From Marinilabilia salmonicolor JCM 21150 (GTDB lineage Bacteria > Bacteroidota > Bacteroidia > Bacteroidales > Marinilabiliaceae): a stretch of 64,000 nucleotides of DNA. The DNA lies in contig NZ_AJKI01000004.1 in NCBI RefSeq assembly GCF_000259075.1, positions 1-64,000 of the forward strand, read 5' to 3'. The position numbers were made by a program, and so were the translations under genes. The notes under the pieces are model-generated. The model was not told the origin of the DNA. It ran no database searches and saw only the letters and a list, made by a program, of their open reading frames with translations. Shown in pieces: positions 9,001-17,445 of the stretch (position 1 is the stretch's first letter; each line of letters begins with the position of its first letter).

Positions 9001-9401
9001 TGCATCCTTTCTCCAGTAACAATCTTGAGAGATCGTCCTTCCATGAGGAGCTTTATTATGAATCATGGAAAACATCCAATACATCTGAAGAAAATGATAA
9101 TGCCAAATACCCACGTCTAAGTTTAGGTGGAGGTCCCGGTAGTTCCAATAACTCCCAAAACTCTACATTTAATCAGCGGGATGGCAGTTTTATCAGACTC
9201 AAAAATGTTGAAATTGGTTATACATTTCCCAAACGGATCCTGGATAAAACCTTTTTGTCTTCAGGGAGAATCTATTTGAAAGGACATAATCTTTATACGT
9301 TTAGTTCTTTTGATTTATGGGATCCGGAAAAAGGTGGTGGTGACGGTTCAGGCTATCCGCCAAACCGGGTTATCTCACTAGGGTTTAGTACTAATTTTTA
9401 A
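6015..9401 (+). CDS. SusC/RagA-type TonB-linked outer-membrane transporter with STN domain
   Basis: About 1128 aa from the ATG at 6015; the frame also allows 5994. In order: a basic N-terminus with a hydrophobic signal (LMFLFLVANLFVVNASQGFSQ), an STN domain at about residues 45-125 (LTVNEKNVTLEDVFKIIKDV and following), a carboxypeptidase-regulatory-like domain at about 135-210 (VTGKVIDKEGLPIPGVSISVKGT), a TonB-box-like EEVVVVGYG, a plug domain (YIRGISSFTGNNNPLVLVDGIERDL, LKDASASAVYGVRGANGVILITTKRG), and a long beta-barrel ending in FSTNF. It imports oligosaccharides with the SusD partner encoded directly downstream. The STN domain signals to the FecR anti-sigma, so transport and induction are coupled. 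Confidence 0.95.
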   Translation: MEKNQFNPLFLTKKRRLKSSKVMRLMFLFLVANLFVVNASQGFSQPAKLTVNEKNVTLEDVFKIIKDVSEYNILYKSGDLNVDKVVNVDVKEVSVEELLAVVLAGEDVEYIIQNNQIIIKKALPSIRSDIQDDMFTVTGKVIDKEGLPIPGVSISVKGTTIGTITNGNGNYSLNVPEADVVLVFSFIGMQSQEIEINGSSEINVTLEEDAVGLEEVVVVGYGAQKRESVVGAISTIDPQGLSVSNASVSTALVGNLSGIVGVTRSGEPGKNSAAEFYIRGISSFTGNNNPLVLVDGIERDLDLVDTEDIKSFSILKDASASAVYGVRGANGVILITTKRGTEGKPKIDLRAESGITSPTVMPDLVNSAQFASMYNEASGTNYYSEEDIEKYRNGSDPDLFPSVDWIDELYRDFASNQRVNVNVSGGSNIAKYYVSGSFYNESSIFKDAGDRYDYNSSINYKRYNFRANMDFSLTKTTNLNVNLSNLYEQSFGPGQSTGNIWGYTFATSPNAFPKEYSDGTISAPSTSSGYNPWNLLVHSGYREQFWNSAQSLIGLKQDLEGITPGLSAEIKFSWDAYTSSLQVRNKEPKQFHASGRDEEGNLIFGNPIYEGSETLGYDRSSTGTRTTYLEGSLNYSRLFNDVHRIGGLFLYNHKIHNNTHAGNQETSLPYKHQGIAARVTYGYNDTYFAEFNMGYNGSENFAPGHRFGFFPAGAAGWLISNENWFAGIKNTINKLKVKASYGKVGNDNIGADRRWIYEPTIVGGNNWNYGETGNIGGGSIRIGDVANPNVSWEEVDKTNVGIELGLFSILDLQVDYFYEKRSGIFIRRDGLPAIVGVSNVPFVNIGKAENNGIDASLEYRQEVGEVILTGKGTFTYTNNKLLDNDQPDWEYKYQNQIGKNIGQPFGLVALGLFESEEQIENSPKQMFGQYRVGDVQYQDINGDGVVDSYDRIAIGYPSMPKFVYGIGGNLQWKSIDVNVFFQGVGQTSFFVGGTAMHPFSSNNLERSSFHEELYYESWKTSNTSEENDNAKYPRLSLGGGPGSSNNSQNSTFNQRDGSFIRLKNVEIGYTFPKRILDKTFLSSGRIYLKGHNLYTFSSFDLWDPEKGGGDGSGYPPNRVISLGFSTNF

Positions 9402-9421
9402 CACCTAAAACAGACTAGAAT

Positions 9422-11296
9422 ATGAAACTATTGATAAATAAAACGATAAGTATTTTTTTAGGAGTTTTACTCTTAGGGTTACTTCCTGCATGTGAGGATT
9501 TTTTAGATCGTCAGGAAGATGAGGCCATGACTTTTGAAAAGATATGGAAAAACCGTTCCACAGTCAGAGAATATTGGAGAAACACCATGAGTTTTCTTCC
9601 TGACGATGCCAATGATTTTAATTTTTCTCCCTGGTTAGGAGCCTCGGATGAAGGGACAGTAACATACAATCGCGATTTCAGGTGGATTAACTTTGGCTCC
9701 TGGAATCCAACTTCTGTTCCTTACGAGAGAATGACTCACTATTACAAAGGGATTCGTGAATGTAATGTGTTTTTAGCAAATGTTGATCGCACCAGCGATC
9801 CACTTGTTTCAGAGGAGGAGATTCAGGAATGGAAGGTTCAAACCCGCTTTGCAAGAGCTTATTACTACTTTTTGATGATGCGTAATTATGGACCTGTCTT
9901 CCTGATAGGAGATGAGGAGCTTGATTTTACTGCCACGACCGAGCAGCTTGAAAGACCTCGTAATACCTGGGACGAATGTGTCAATTACGTTGTTAGCGAA
10001 ATGGATGATCTGGCCGGAAAATTACCTGAAGAATGGCAGTCAAGCAGTGACTATGGGCTGGCAACCAGGGGCGCAGCTTTGGCGGTTATTTCTCGTCTGA
10101 AGTTGTATAGTGCAAGAACCCTTTTTAACGGCAATGAATTGTATTCCGGAATAACAAATCCTGATGGTACAAGACTTTTTCCTGCATTTAATGGAGAAAA
10201 ATGGGCCGATGCGGCTCATGCTGCTAAAGCTGTGATAGATTTGGGGATCTATGAATTGAACAGAGAAGGTAATGGAAATCCTTATGAAGACTGGATGGGA
10301 ATAACTAATGAACATTGGAATAGCGAAATAATCTGGTCAACCGGGTACAAGAGTCGTTATTCAATGGGGGTTCATACTGTTCCCACCGGGGTCCCAGGAA
10401 CTGCTTATGGAGGTGTCGGACCTACTCAGCAACAAGTAGATGCTTATGCTATGCAAAATGGCAGATATCCGATTACGGGTTATGACGAGGATGGTACTCC
10501 CATTGTAGATAATACCTCCGGTTATCCTGCAGATGAGTTTGCAAAAGAACAATTTACGAATCCGGCATTCGACGCCGGTTACAATACTGCCTCGGATGAC
10601 AATGAGAATATGTGGCCTGTGCTTTTTAAAGACCGTGAGCCCCGTTTCTACATGACCGTATTCTGGAGTGACAGCTATTGGAAACATGGGGACAGACATA
10701 CTCTGATCTCTTTTGCTAAAGGTGGTAACGGTAATAAGAGTCATGATTATCCTAAGTCAGGATATATTATGCACCGGTTCTATGATCATTCCCTGCCATC
10801 TCATTCCGGTCAATGGGGAAATATTGTTTTTCCAACTTTCCGACTTGGTGAGATATATCTGAACTTTATTGAAGCGGTTCTTGAATGTAAGAAGAATGGA
10901 ATTTCAATTCCGGTGGCTTATGAGACAGAAGCTATGAGCCTTTGGGCTGATTTGCGGGATAGAGCAGGAATGTCTTCCATAACAGACGCCTATCCCGGAG
11001 CATCAACTGAGCAACTTATAGACCTGATTCGCAAAGAACGTCGTGTGGAACTGGCTTTCGAAAATCACAGGTACTTTGATACACGCACCTGGATGATTGC
11101 AGAAGAAACAGATGGAGGACCTATGTATGGTATGAATATCAATGCGGAAGCAGAATCAGGAACTGATACTCCTGATTTGTTTTGGCAGCGAAGTATTTTT
11201 GAAACACGTGTGTTTCAACCCAATCATTACTTGTATCCGTTTTCACAGCGTGAAATAGATAGAAATTCTGAACTGATACAAAATTACGGCTGGTAA
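9422..11296 (+). CDS. SusD/RagB family nutrient-binding outer-membrane lipoprotein
   Basis: 624 aa. The lipoprotein signal MKLLINKTISIFLGVLLLG ends in the lipobox LLPAC. The N-terminal TPR-like helices include TRFARAYYYFLMMRNYGPVFLIG, and the C-terminal SusD signature LIDLIRKERRVELAFENHRYFDTRTW precedes the closing segment FSQREIDRNSELIQNYGW, typical of the family. It starts 20 bp after the susC stop, so the two are co-transcribed. The protein caps the SusC barrel and binds glycan. Confidence 0.95.
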   Translation: MKLLINKTISIFLGVLLLGLLPACEDFLDRQEDEAMTFEKIWKNRSTVREYWRNTMSFLPDDANDFNFSPWLGASDEGTVTYNRDFRWINFGSWNPTSVPYERMTHYYKGIRECNVFLANVDRTSDPLVSEEEIQEWKVQTRFARAYYYFLMMRNYGPVFLIGDEELDFTATTEQLERPRNTWDECVNYVVSEMDDLAGKLPEEWQSSSDYGLATRGAALAVISRLKLYSARTLFNGNELYSGITNPDGTRLFPAFNGEKWADAAHAAKAVIDLGIYELNREGNGNPYEDWMGITNEHWNSEIIWSTGYKSRYSMGVHTVPTGVPGTAYGGVGPTQQQVDAYAMQNGRYPITGYDEDGTPIVDNTSGYPADEFAKEQFTNPAFDAGYNTASDDNENMWPVLFKDREPRFYMTVFWSDSYWKHGDRHTLISFAKGGNGNKSHDYPKSGYIMHRFYDHSLPSHSGQWGNIVFPTFRLGEIYLNFIEAVLECKKNGISIPVAYETEAMSLWADLRDRAGMSSITDAYPGASTEQLIDLIRKERRVELAFENHRYFDTRTWMIAEETDGGPMYGMNINAEAESGTDTPDLFWQRSIFETRVFQPNHYLYPFSQREIDRNSELIQNYGW

Positions 11297-11453
11297 TTAT
11301 GTTTTCAGATGGAGGATTGAGTGGAAATATTAGTCCCTCTATGGTTCGTTTTTGAGATGAATTGTTTCCTTCATCAAAGAGAAAAATGATGGAAGTTTCA
11401 AATGGAAGTTTTTTGAGCTTCCATCAGGCCAATAACCATAAAAAAATATACCA

Positions 11454-12836
11454 ATGAAAAATAAAATAAAGTTGTTCACTCTTTTTCTCGTGGCAGGAGT
11501 AGCTTTTAGTGCCTGTGAAGATTACAGAGATCAATTTCTGAATGAATTTGACACGATAAACTACTTTAAAGACAGTGGAGAAGTCTCAATTGTTGCCTAT
11601 AATGTAGGTGAAGACACTAATTATCAGTTGACTGTAAATAAAGGCGGTTCTGAAATAGAGTCAGAAAGTTCGGTTCAGGTCACTACAATGACTGAACCGG
11701 TATTACAAATATATAACGAAGAGAATTATACTGATTATGTTCTTTTGCCCGACAATGCTTATCAATTTGATACGCAGACGGTGACATTGACTGAAGAATA
11801 TCCATGGCAGGAAATTGAAGTTGTCCTGAAACCGGATGTCATCATAGGACTTGATGAGATATCCGGAACATATGTATTGCCGTTGGAATTGATTAATTCT
11901 GAAGATTCTATTAATTCTGAGAAAAGGTATTCTTTTTTGGCACCCAAAATTATGACACCCACTGTATTTTTTCCTGAATCATTGGGAGAGGATGTTATTT
12001 TTACAGCAGAGGATGAACAGCAAATTTCATTTATATTTCCGGTTGCAATCCCCGCGGATCTGGATAATAAATGGGACTTGAATTGCTCTTTGGAGATTGA
12101 TGCAACTCTTGTTGAGCAATATAATCAGACTTATGGTGCGAACTATGCCCTGCTTCCATCGGATGCTTACACGATGGAAAATGTGGCAACCATTCTGTCG
12201 GGAGAACAACAGACAGAAGTTGAAGTTGTCATTGACAGAACTTCTTTGCTTTTTGGCAATTATGTTTTGCCGTTGAAACTTGCAGATTGTTCTAAACCTG
12301 AATTTGAGGTTGACGAAGAACGGGGTTCTTTTATAGTGCCTGTGTCATACACACCGCCTGTTCCTGCTGAGATTCCTCTTACTGCTGATATGGTTTCATC
12401 AAACGCAGACGAGCCCTATGAGGGACCTATTGAAGACTTGGTGGATGGAGATATTCAGACTTTCTTCCATTCGGTATGGAGTATCGATGTGTTCTCTCCC
12501 TACGGCCATTATATCGACATTGAACTTGAGGAAGACATAAATATAATGCAGTTTGCATACGTTACGCGGCATAATAATGCCAATGGAGCTCCCAAACATA
12601 TTATCGTTTACACCAGTAGCGACGGACAAAACTGGAATCAACTGACTGAAATTACCAGGGGACTTCCTCAAGGTGTGGAGGAGACATATACTTCTCTTGT
12701 TTATTCCACTGAAGAGAACTTCAGGTACGTTCGAATCTCCGTAATGGAAAGTGCAGGAGGTATGATGAATGAACAGGAAAGTGCATTCTTTTCTTTATCT
12801 GAATTGCAATTCTTTGGTGAATTGTTTGTAGAATAA
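11454..12836 (+). CDS. DUF1735 / F5/8 type C (discoidin) surface lipoprotein
   Basis: 460 aa with lipobox VAFSAC. Two tandem BT_3987-like DUF1735 domains occupy the first ~300 residues, visible as repeated motifs: YTDYVLLPDNAYQFD...VTLTEEYPWQEIEVVLKPD, and YGANYALLPSDAYTMENVATILSGEQQTEVEVVID. A galactose-binding F5/8C/CBM32-like domain covers about 310-455 (EPYEGPIEDLVDGDIQTFFHSVW, NFRYVRISV). Such proteins follow susCD in many loci and act as surface glycan-binding proteins. It is co-directional with susCD, and a terminator follows at 12852. Confidence 0.85.
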   Translation: MKNKIKLFTLFLVAGVAFSACEDYRDQFLNEFDTINYFKDSGEVSIVAYNVGEDTNYQLTVNKGGSEIESESSVQVTTMTEPVLQIYNEENYTDYVLLPDNAYQFDTQTVTLTEEYPWQEIEVVLKPDVIIGLDEISGTYVLPLELINSEDSINSEKRYSFLAPKIMTPTVFFPESLGEDVIFTAEDEQQISFIFPVAIPADLDNKWDLNCSLEIDATLVEQYNQTYGANYALLPSDAYTMENVATILSGEQQTEVEVVIDRTSLLFGNYVLPLKLADCSKPEFEVDEERGSFIVPVSYTPPVPAEIPLTADMVSSNADEPYEGPIEDLVDGDIQTFFHSVWSIDVFSPYGHYIDIELEEDINIMQFAYVTRHNNANGAPKHIIVYTSSDGQNWNQLTEITRGLPQGVEETYTSLVYSTEENFRYVRISVMESAGGMMNEQESAFFSLSELQFFGELFVE

Positions 12837-12851
12837 GAGTTCTCAGCTATT

Positions 12852-12897
12852 CCGGCACAGGAATGTTTTTCTGATTTCCTGTGTCGGATTATTTTTC
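12852..12897 (+). terminator. Strong intrinsic terminator between the surface lipoprotein and M60 genes
   Basis: The stem CCGGCACAGGAA / TTTCCTGTGTCGG (12852-12863 with about 12875-12887) is followed by ATTATTTTTCTC. The in-frame GTG at 12881 lies inside the descending arm, which argues that the downstream gene really starts at 12935. It may allow the upstream transporter/binding genes to be expressed at a higher level than the enzymes. Confidence 0.75.
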
Positions 12898-12934
12898 TCA
12901 CCCAAAGAACGCCTCTAACTACATACTTACCGAT

Positions 12935-15820
12935 ATGTTAAAAATTTCTTGTTATTTTGTTTTTTCCTTTGTTGCATTAATATTGGGATTAAACTCCTGC
13001 ACAGATGAAAGTCAGGCTGCAGATATTGATGTGTTGGAAATTGATATTGAAAATGCTCAGGTGGCATTTCCGGCTGAATCATCCTCCAGACTGATAAGTG
13101 TAACTACTGAAGCGAATGATCTATCATTTGAGAATACCGTGGATTGGTTAAATGTTAGCTATGATAATGTTCGCAAAGCTATTGCTGTTTCTGTTCTGGA
13201 CAATGTATCGCTGCAATCCAGAACTGCAAGTTTAATTGTTGCCCATAAAAATTTAAAAGATACCATTGAGGTGGTTCAGTTTGGTGTAGAGCCGGAAATC
13301 ATCCTCAGTAATAAGCAGGTAAATGTCGATTTTAAGGCACAACGCATTGAGGTGCAGTTGCTGTCAAATGTGGATGTGGCATCCGCTCCAAAGGCAGCAT
13401 GGATAAATACAGCAGACGACCTTAAAAGTGTGAGTCTTGAACCTCTTGAATATTCTTTTTCTTTCGATGTGGATGCACTTGATAGTAAGTCAGATCGCAA
13501 AGGATATATTTATTTTGATCATCTTGAAGGTGAAATGCAGGACAGTATTGCTGTAGTTCAATCGCTGGTCACCGACGAAGGCTATAATCCTGTCGGAACC
13601 AACTCTTTTGAAAAAGATGAAAAACTAAACATTATTTCCGCTACACTTACTCCATCAGATAAATATCAGCCAGGTGCAAATATTCAAAATTCTATAGATG
13701 GAGATTTAAGTTCTATTTATCATTCTCCCTGGGTGGGATTGCAGGATGGCACCAGTATCTCTTTTGAATTTACACTGAATCCTGAAGATGCTGACATAAT
13801 CAATTACATAGTGCTTCATCCGCGAGTAACCGGGATAAATGGGGTGATAAAAACCGCATCAATATGGGTTTCAACAAAGTCCAATGCTGATTATGTGAAG
13901 ATGGCTGATATTGAAGCTCCCAGAAATAATAACCCGGTAACCGTGTTCTTTGATTCCCCGGTGATTGAGCCTCAAAGAATTAAGATTGTTGTGACTGATG
14001 CTTATTCACAGGATGACAATTATTATGTTTCTCTGGCTGAATTTGAATGTTATGAAAGTAAGTCCATGAGTTCGTTGGAAAATGATCAGGTATTCTTTAC
14101 CGATGAGACTTTTTCGGAACTGGAACCGGGTTTTTCAATGCAGGACCTTTCAGCGATCTCTAATCCTTTTCTTCAGAATATTGCAGCCTATCTGCTCAGT
14201 GAGAGGTATGATGATGAGTATCGGGTTCAAAGATATGAACCTTTTCAGGATGTTTGGGATCTGGCAGAAGAGTTAAAAATCAGCCAATACAGCCAATATG
14301 AAAATCCCACAGGTATGTATTTTGAAGAAGGAGAGGAAGCTATTGTTTTTGTGGGAGATCCTATGGGACGTAAAGTGAATTTGAAAGTAAGAGACTTTGG
14401 ACCCGCGGGGGATGATTATACTTATGCTTTGCGAAAAGGTTTAAATATTCTTTCTATGAAGGGACAGGGAAATGCCTATGTCAGTTACTATACCCCCGAC
14501 TATCAAACGGCCGAGTCTGTAAAAATCCATATTGCTTCAGGACAGGTCAATGGCTATTTCGATATTTCCCGCCATACCAATGAGGATGGTAAGAAATTGC
14601 TGGATAATGCAGTAAGTGAAATAATGGATATTAAAGGTAAAAGAGTTCAGTTGGCTTACAGCGTTAACTCTCTCAGTAATTATAGTTATAGTCAACTACA
14701 TGATTTGACAATTGTTTATGACAGTATTGTCGGTTCCCAACAAACGATGATGGGGCTGAGAAAATATGACAGATTACCTAAGAATCATATTTTAGGCCGT
14801 GTCATATGGGATGGTTATATGCATAAAGACAGCTGGGGAGCTGCTTTTCATGACAATACAATGGAGACTGTGGCCAATCCGCAAAAATTAAAAAACAATA
14901 ATTGGGGTGTAGCTCATGAATTCGGACATGTTAATCAAACTCATCCTGGCTTTATGTGGGTCGGAACCACGGAAGTAACGAATAATATTTTCTCCTTGTG
15001 GAGTCAATTTTGCTTCACCCCCCATAATATGCGTCTTGAGCACGAAGTGGTGGGAGGAGAAATTGGTGGCCGGTTTAATGCTTATTTTCAAAACGCATTC
15101 ATAAAAAATCAGGAGTGGGGCTTACAAGCCGGCCCTGATGCCACTTATGGGGCAAATGGTGATGGCGTTTGGAGCGGAGACGTGTTTGTGGCTCTTGCGC
15201 CCATGTGGCAGCTGCAGCTGTTTTTCCATGTGGCTGGTGAAGGGAACGAATGGCATCGGCCTTATTTTTATGCAGACGTTTTTGAAGCAGTAAGGAATAC
15301 GGACGAAAGCAGTCTTTCACATGGACAAGTGCAAATGAATTTTGTAAAGAATGTTTGCGATGCCGTTCAATACGATCTCACTGACTTCTTTACCAGTATT
15401 GGGATGTTGAAGGAGGTAGATAAAGTTTTTAATGATTATACCAGTGCAAGAAAGGCCATTACCAGTTCAATGATTGATGAAACGATAAATTACATTAGTC
15501 GTTATCCAAAACCGGAACTTAATAATGTGTTGAAATATATTTCGGTCAACAGCTATAAAACTTATCAAAACAAGTTGCCTGTTTCGGGTAGTTATAAAAC
15601 CGGTGTTCAGGTTTTAGAAGACCAACTAAAAATTGAAGGTTCTGATTGGAAAAATGTGATTGTTTATGAAACCTATTCTGAAGAAAGGTTGATTAACATT
15701 ACGATGGTCGGCACAGGGGATTCCTCAAATTCCTTTACAGTAGTGCCTTATCCGGGAGAAGCAACAAGGGTGGAAGCAGTTGCGTTTGACGGTGCCCGCA
15801 CTCTTGTTTTTGGAGATTAA
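12935..15820 (+). CDS. M60 (enhancin-like) zinc metallopeptidase with BACON and discoidin domains
   Basis: 961 aa from the ATG at 12935, with lipobox LGLNSC. Two BACON-like beta-sandwich domains lie at about residues 25-120 and 120-215, an F5/8C-like carbohydrate-binding domain at about 230-370, and then the M60 catalytic domain. Its zinc motif HEFGH is at residues 661-665, within AHEFGHVNQTH, with a downstream glutamate at 680 (TTEVTNN), as in the gluzincin pattern HExxH(8-28)E. Characterised M60 proteins cleave O-glycosylated mucin-type glycoproteins, often recognising GalNAc. The neighbouring GH109 enzymes and hexosamine-kinase-like protein fit that substrate. The lipoprotein signal places it in the outer membrane, probably at the cell surface. 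Confidence 0.92.
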   Translation: MLKISCYFVFSFVALILGLNSCTDESQAADIDVLEIDIENAQVAFPAESSSRLISVTTEANDLSFENTVDWLNVSYDNVRKAIAVSVLDNVSLQSRTASLIVAHKNLKDTIEVVQFGVEPEIILSNKQVNVDFKAQRIEVQLLSNVDVASAPKAAWINTADDLKSVSLEPLEYSFSFDVDALDSKSDRKGYIYFDHLEGEMQDSIAVVQSLVTDEGYNPVGTNSFEKDEKLNIISATLTPSDKYQPGANIQNSIDGDLSSIYHSPWVGLQDGTSISFEFTLNPEDADIINYIVLHPRVTGINGVIKTASIWVSTKSNADYVKMADIEAPRNNNPVTVFFDSPVIEPQRIKIVVTDAYSQDDNYYVSLAEFECYESKSMSSLENDQVFFTDETFSELEPGFSMQDLSAISNPFLQNIAAYLLSERYDDEYRVQRYEPFQDVWDLAEELKISQYSQYENPTGMYFEEGEEAIVFVGDPMGRKVNLKVRDFGPAGDDYTYALRKGLNILSMKGQGNAYVSYYTPDYQTAESVKIHIASGQVNGYFDISRHTNEDGKKLLDNAVSEIMDIKGKRVQLAYSVNSLSNYSYSQLHDLTIVYDSIVGSQQTMMGLRKYDRLPKNHILGRVIWDGYMHKDSWGAAFHDNTMETVANPQKLKNNNWGVAHEFGHVNQTHPGFMWVGTTEVTNNIFSLWSQFCFTPHNMRLEHEVVGGEIGGRFNAYFQNAFIKNQEWGLQAGPDATYGANGDGVWSGDVFVALAPMWQLQLFFHVAGEGNEWHRPYFYADVFEAVRNTDESSLSHGQVQMNFVKNVCDAVQYDLTDFFTSIGMLKEVDKVFNDYTSARKAITSSMIDETINYISRYPKPELNNVLKYISVNSYKTYQNKLPVSGSYKTGVQVLEDQLKIEGSDWKNVIVYETYSEERLINITMVGTGDSSNSFTVVPYPGEATRVEAVAFDGARTLVFGD

Positions 15821-16060
15821 ATTCCAGCAATTATTATCTGGTTTTTTCAGTGTTTTTCAGAAGGTCTTTTAACCTGCCTTATTTATGAATTATCGGAATA
15901 GATTATTAGTGAATAATGCAGGATAGGTTCCGGCTTCATATGATTTTTTAAAAACATGGTTCAACAGCTCCTTTGCATGTGGTTATCCAATGGGAAGACA
16001 TGTAATATGGTTGGTAGATGGGTTGTATTATTCAGGAAATAATTAAAAATAAAAAAATAG

Positions 16061-17389
16061 ATGGATATGCATAAAAGATATTTGATGCGATTGATAGGGA
16101 TGAGTATCCTTACATTGTTGGTTTCGTCCAGTCAATGTACAAATGAGAAATCTTTTTCCGGGAATACGGATGTAAACCTGGAAGGAGGCGTTGCCATACC
16201 AACAGCCGGCAACAGTTGGTTTATTAATCAGCCATTTAAAAGCCATCAGTATATAACAGACAATGGGATTGAACACTGGGCCGGTCATGGTGATACGATT
16301 CGAACTTACTTTCATGCCGGGTCGGCAAATTCATTGTCATTGGGAATACGTGCCAGAGCCAGGGGAGAGGCTTCGTCTGTTGTGGTTGAAGTAGGCGGTC
16401 AGGCTACCGAAATAAAGGTGACCAGTGCAGAGCTTACTGATCTTCCTGTTGGGGAATTTAAACTTAACGAGGCTGGTTATCAGGAGGTGGATATTATTTC
16501 ATCTCCGGAAAACCAAAATGCTGAACTGGATATTAGTCATATTATAGTTGCGGGCGATTTTAAGGAATTAGACTATGTTAAAGATGATTTTTACTGGGGA
16601 CGTCGTGGCCCGTCAGTCCATCTGAGATACAATATTCCGGAGGAAGCTGCGCCGGTTCGCTATTTCTATAATGAGATTACTGTACCCGAAGGAGAGGATG
16701 TTCAAGGTTCCTATTTTATGGCCAACGGATTTGGACAGGGCTATATGGGAATACAGGTAAATTCGGAAGTCGAACGTCGTATCCTGTTTTCCGTATGGAG
16801 TCCTTACCATTCCGACAATCCGGATGAGATACCGGAGCATATGCGCATAAAACTTTTGAAAAAAGGAGATGATGTGCATGCCGGGAAATTTGGCAATGAA
16901 GGTTCAGGAGGCCAGAGTTATAAAAAATTCATGTGGAAAGCCGGTGTTACATATGGTTTTTTGCTTAAAGGAGAGCCCACAGAAAGCAATTCAACTCAAT
17001 TCACAGCCTGGTTCTTTGATCCTGAAACAGACCAGTGGTCATTGATTGCCAGCTTTGAAAGGCCTGAGACCAGTACTTATCTTACCGGATTACACTCTTT
17101 TCTTGAAAACTTTAGAACAGAAACCGGTTTCCTAAGTCGAAAGGCTTATTATACAAATCAATGGGTGTTTGATACCGGAGAAAAGTGGCATCAACTTACC
17201 GGAGCGGTCTTTACTGCTGATGCCACAGCCCGGAAGAAAGCCCGTCTGGATTATGCCGGTGGTGCTGAAGGAGGAAAGTTCTTTATGAAGAATTGTGGTT
17301 TCTTTAATTCCGGAGTGGAAATAGATGCAGAATTTTTTCGTGAACCAGTCGGGAAAAGGCCCCGGATAAACTTTGAGGAATTACCATAA
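16061..17389 (+). CDS. DUF5077/DUF3472 domain lipoprotein
   Basis: 442 aa. The N-terminal signal reaches an atypical lipobox (SSSQC at about residue 26, with Gln rather than Gly/Ala before Cys). Residues ~45-170 match the DUF5077 jelly-roll region (WFINQPFKSHQYITDNGIEHW). Residues ~190-430 form the DUF3472 domain (VRYFYNEITVPEGEDVQGSYFMANGFGQGYMGIQVNSE, RRILFSVWSPY). These proteins are frequent accessory members of Bacteroidota carbohydrate loci and probably bind or act on glycans, but no activity can be assigned from sequence. It lies 240 bp after M60 in the same direction. Confidence 0.75.
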   Translation: MDMHKRYLMRLIGMSILTLLVSSSQCTNEKSFSGNTDVNLEGGVAIPTAGNSWFINQPFKSHQYITDNGIEHWAGHGDTIRTYFHAGSANSLSLGIRARARGEASSVVVEVGGQATEIKVTSAELTDLPVGEFKLNEAGYQEVDIISSPENQNAELDISHIIVAGDFKELDYVKDDFYWGRRGPSVHLRYNIPEEAAPVRYFYNEITVPEGEDVQGSYFMANGFGQGYMGIQVNSEVERRILFSVWSPYHSDNPDEIPEHMRIKLLKKGDDVHAGKFGNEGSGGQSYKKFMWKAGVTYGFLLKGEPTESNSTQFTAWFFDPETDQWSLIASFERPETSTYLTGLHSFLENFRTETGFLSRKAYYTNQWVFDTGEKWHQLTGAVFTADATARKKARLDYAGGAEGGKFFMKNCGFFNSGVEIDAEFFREPVGKRPRINFEELP

Positions 17390-17445
17390 ATCCAGCAGGT
17401 TAGAATAAGTATTTAATGTTTAATTTTTATCATAAAACACAAAGA

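Noticed and set aside
12881-12934. GTG start for the M60 gene
   Set aside because: It lies inside the descending arm of a strong terminator, and the 12935 ATG gives a perfect lipoprotein signal.
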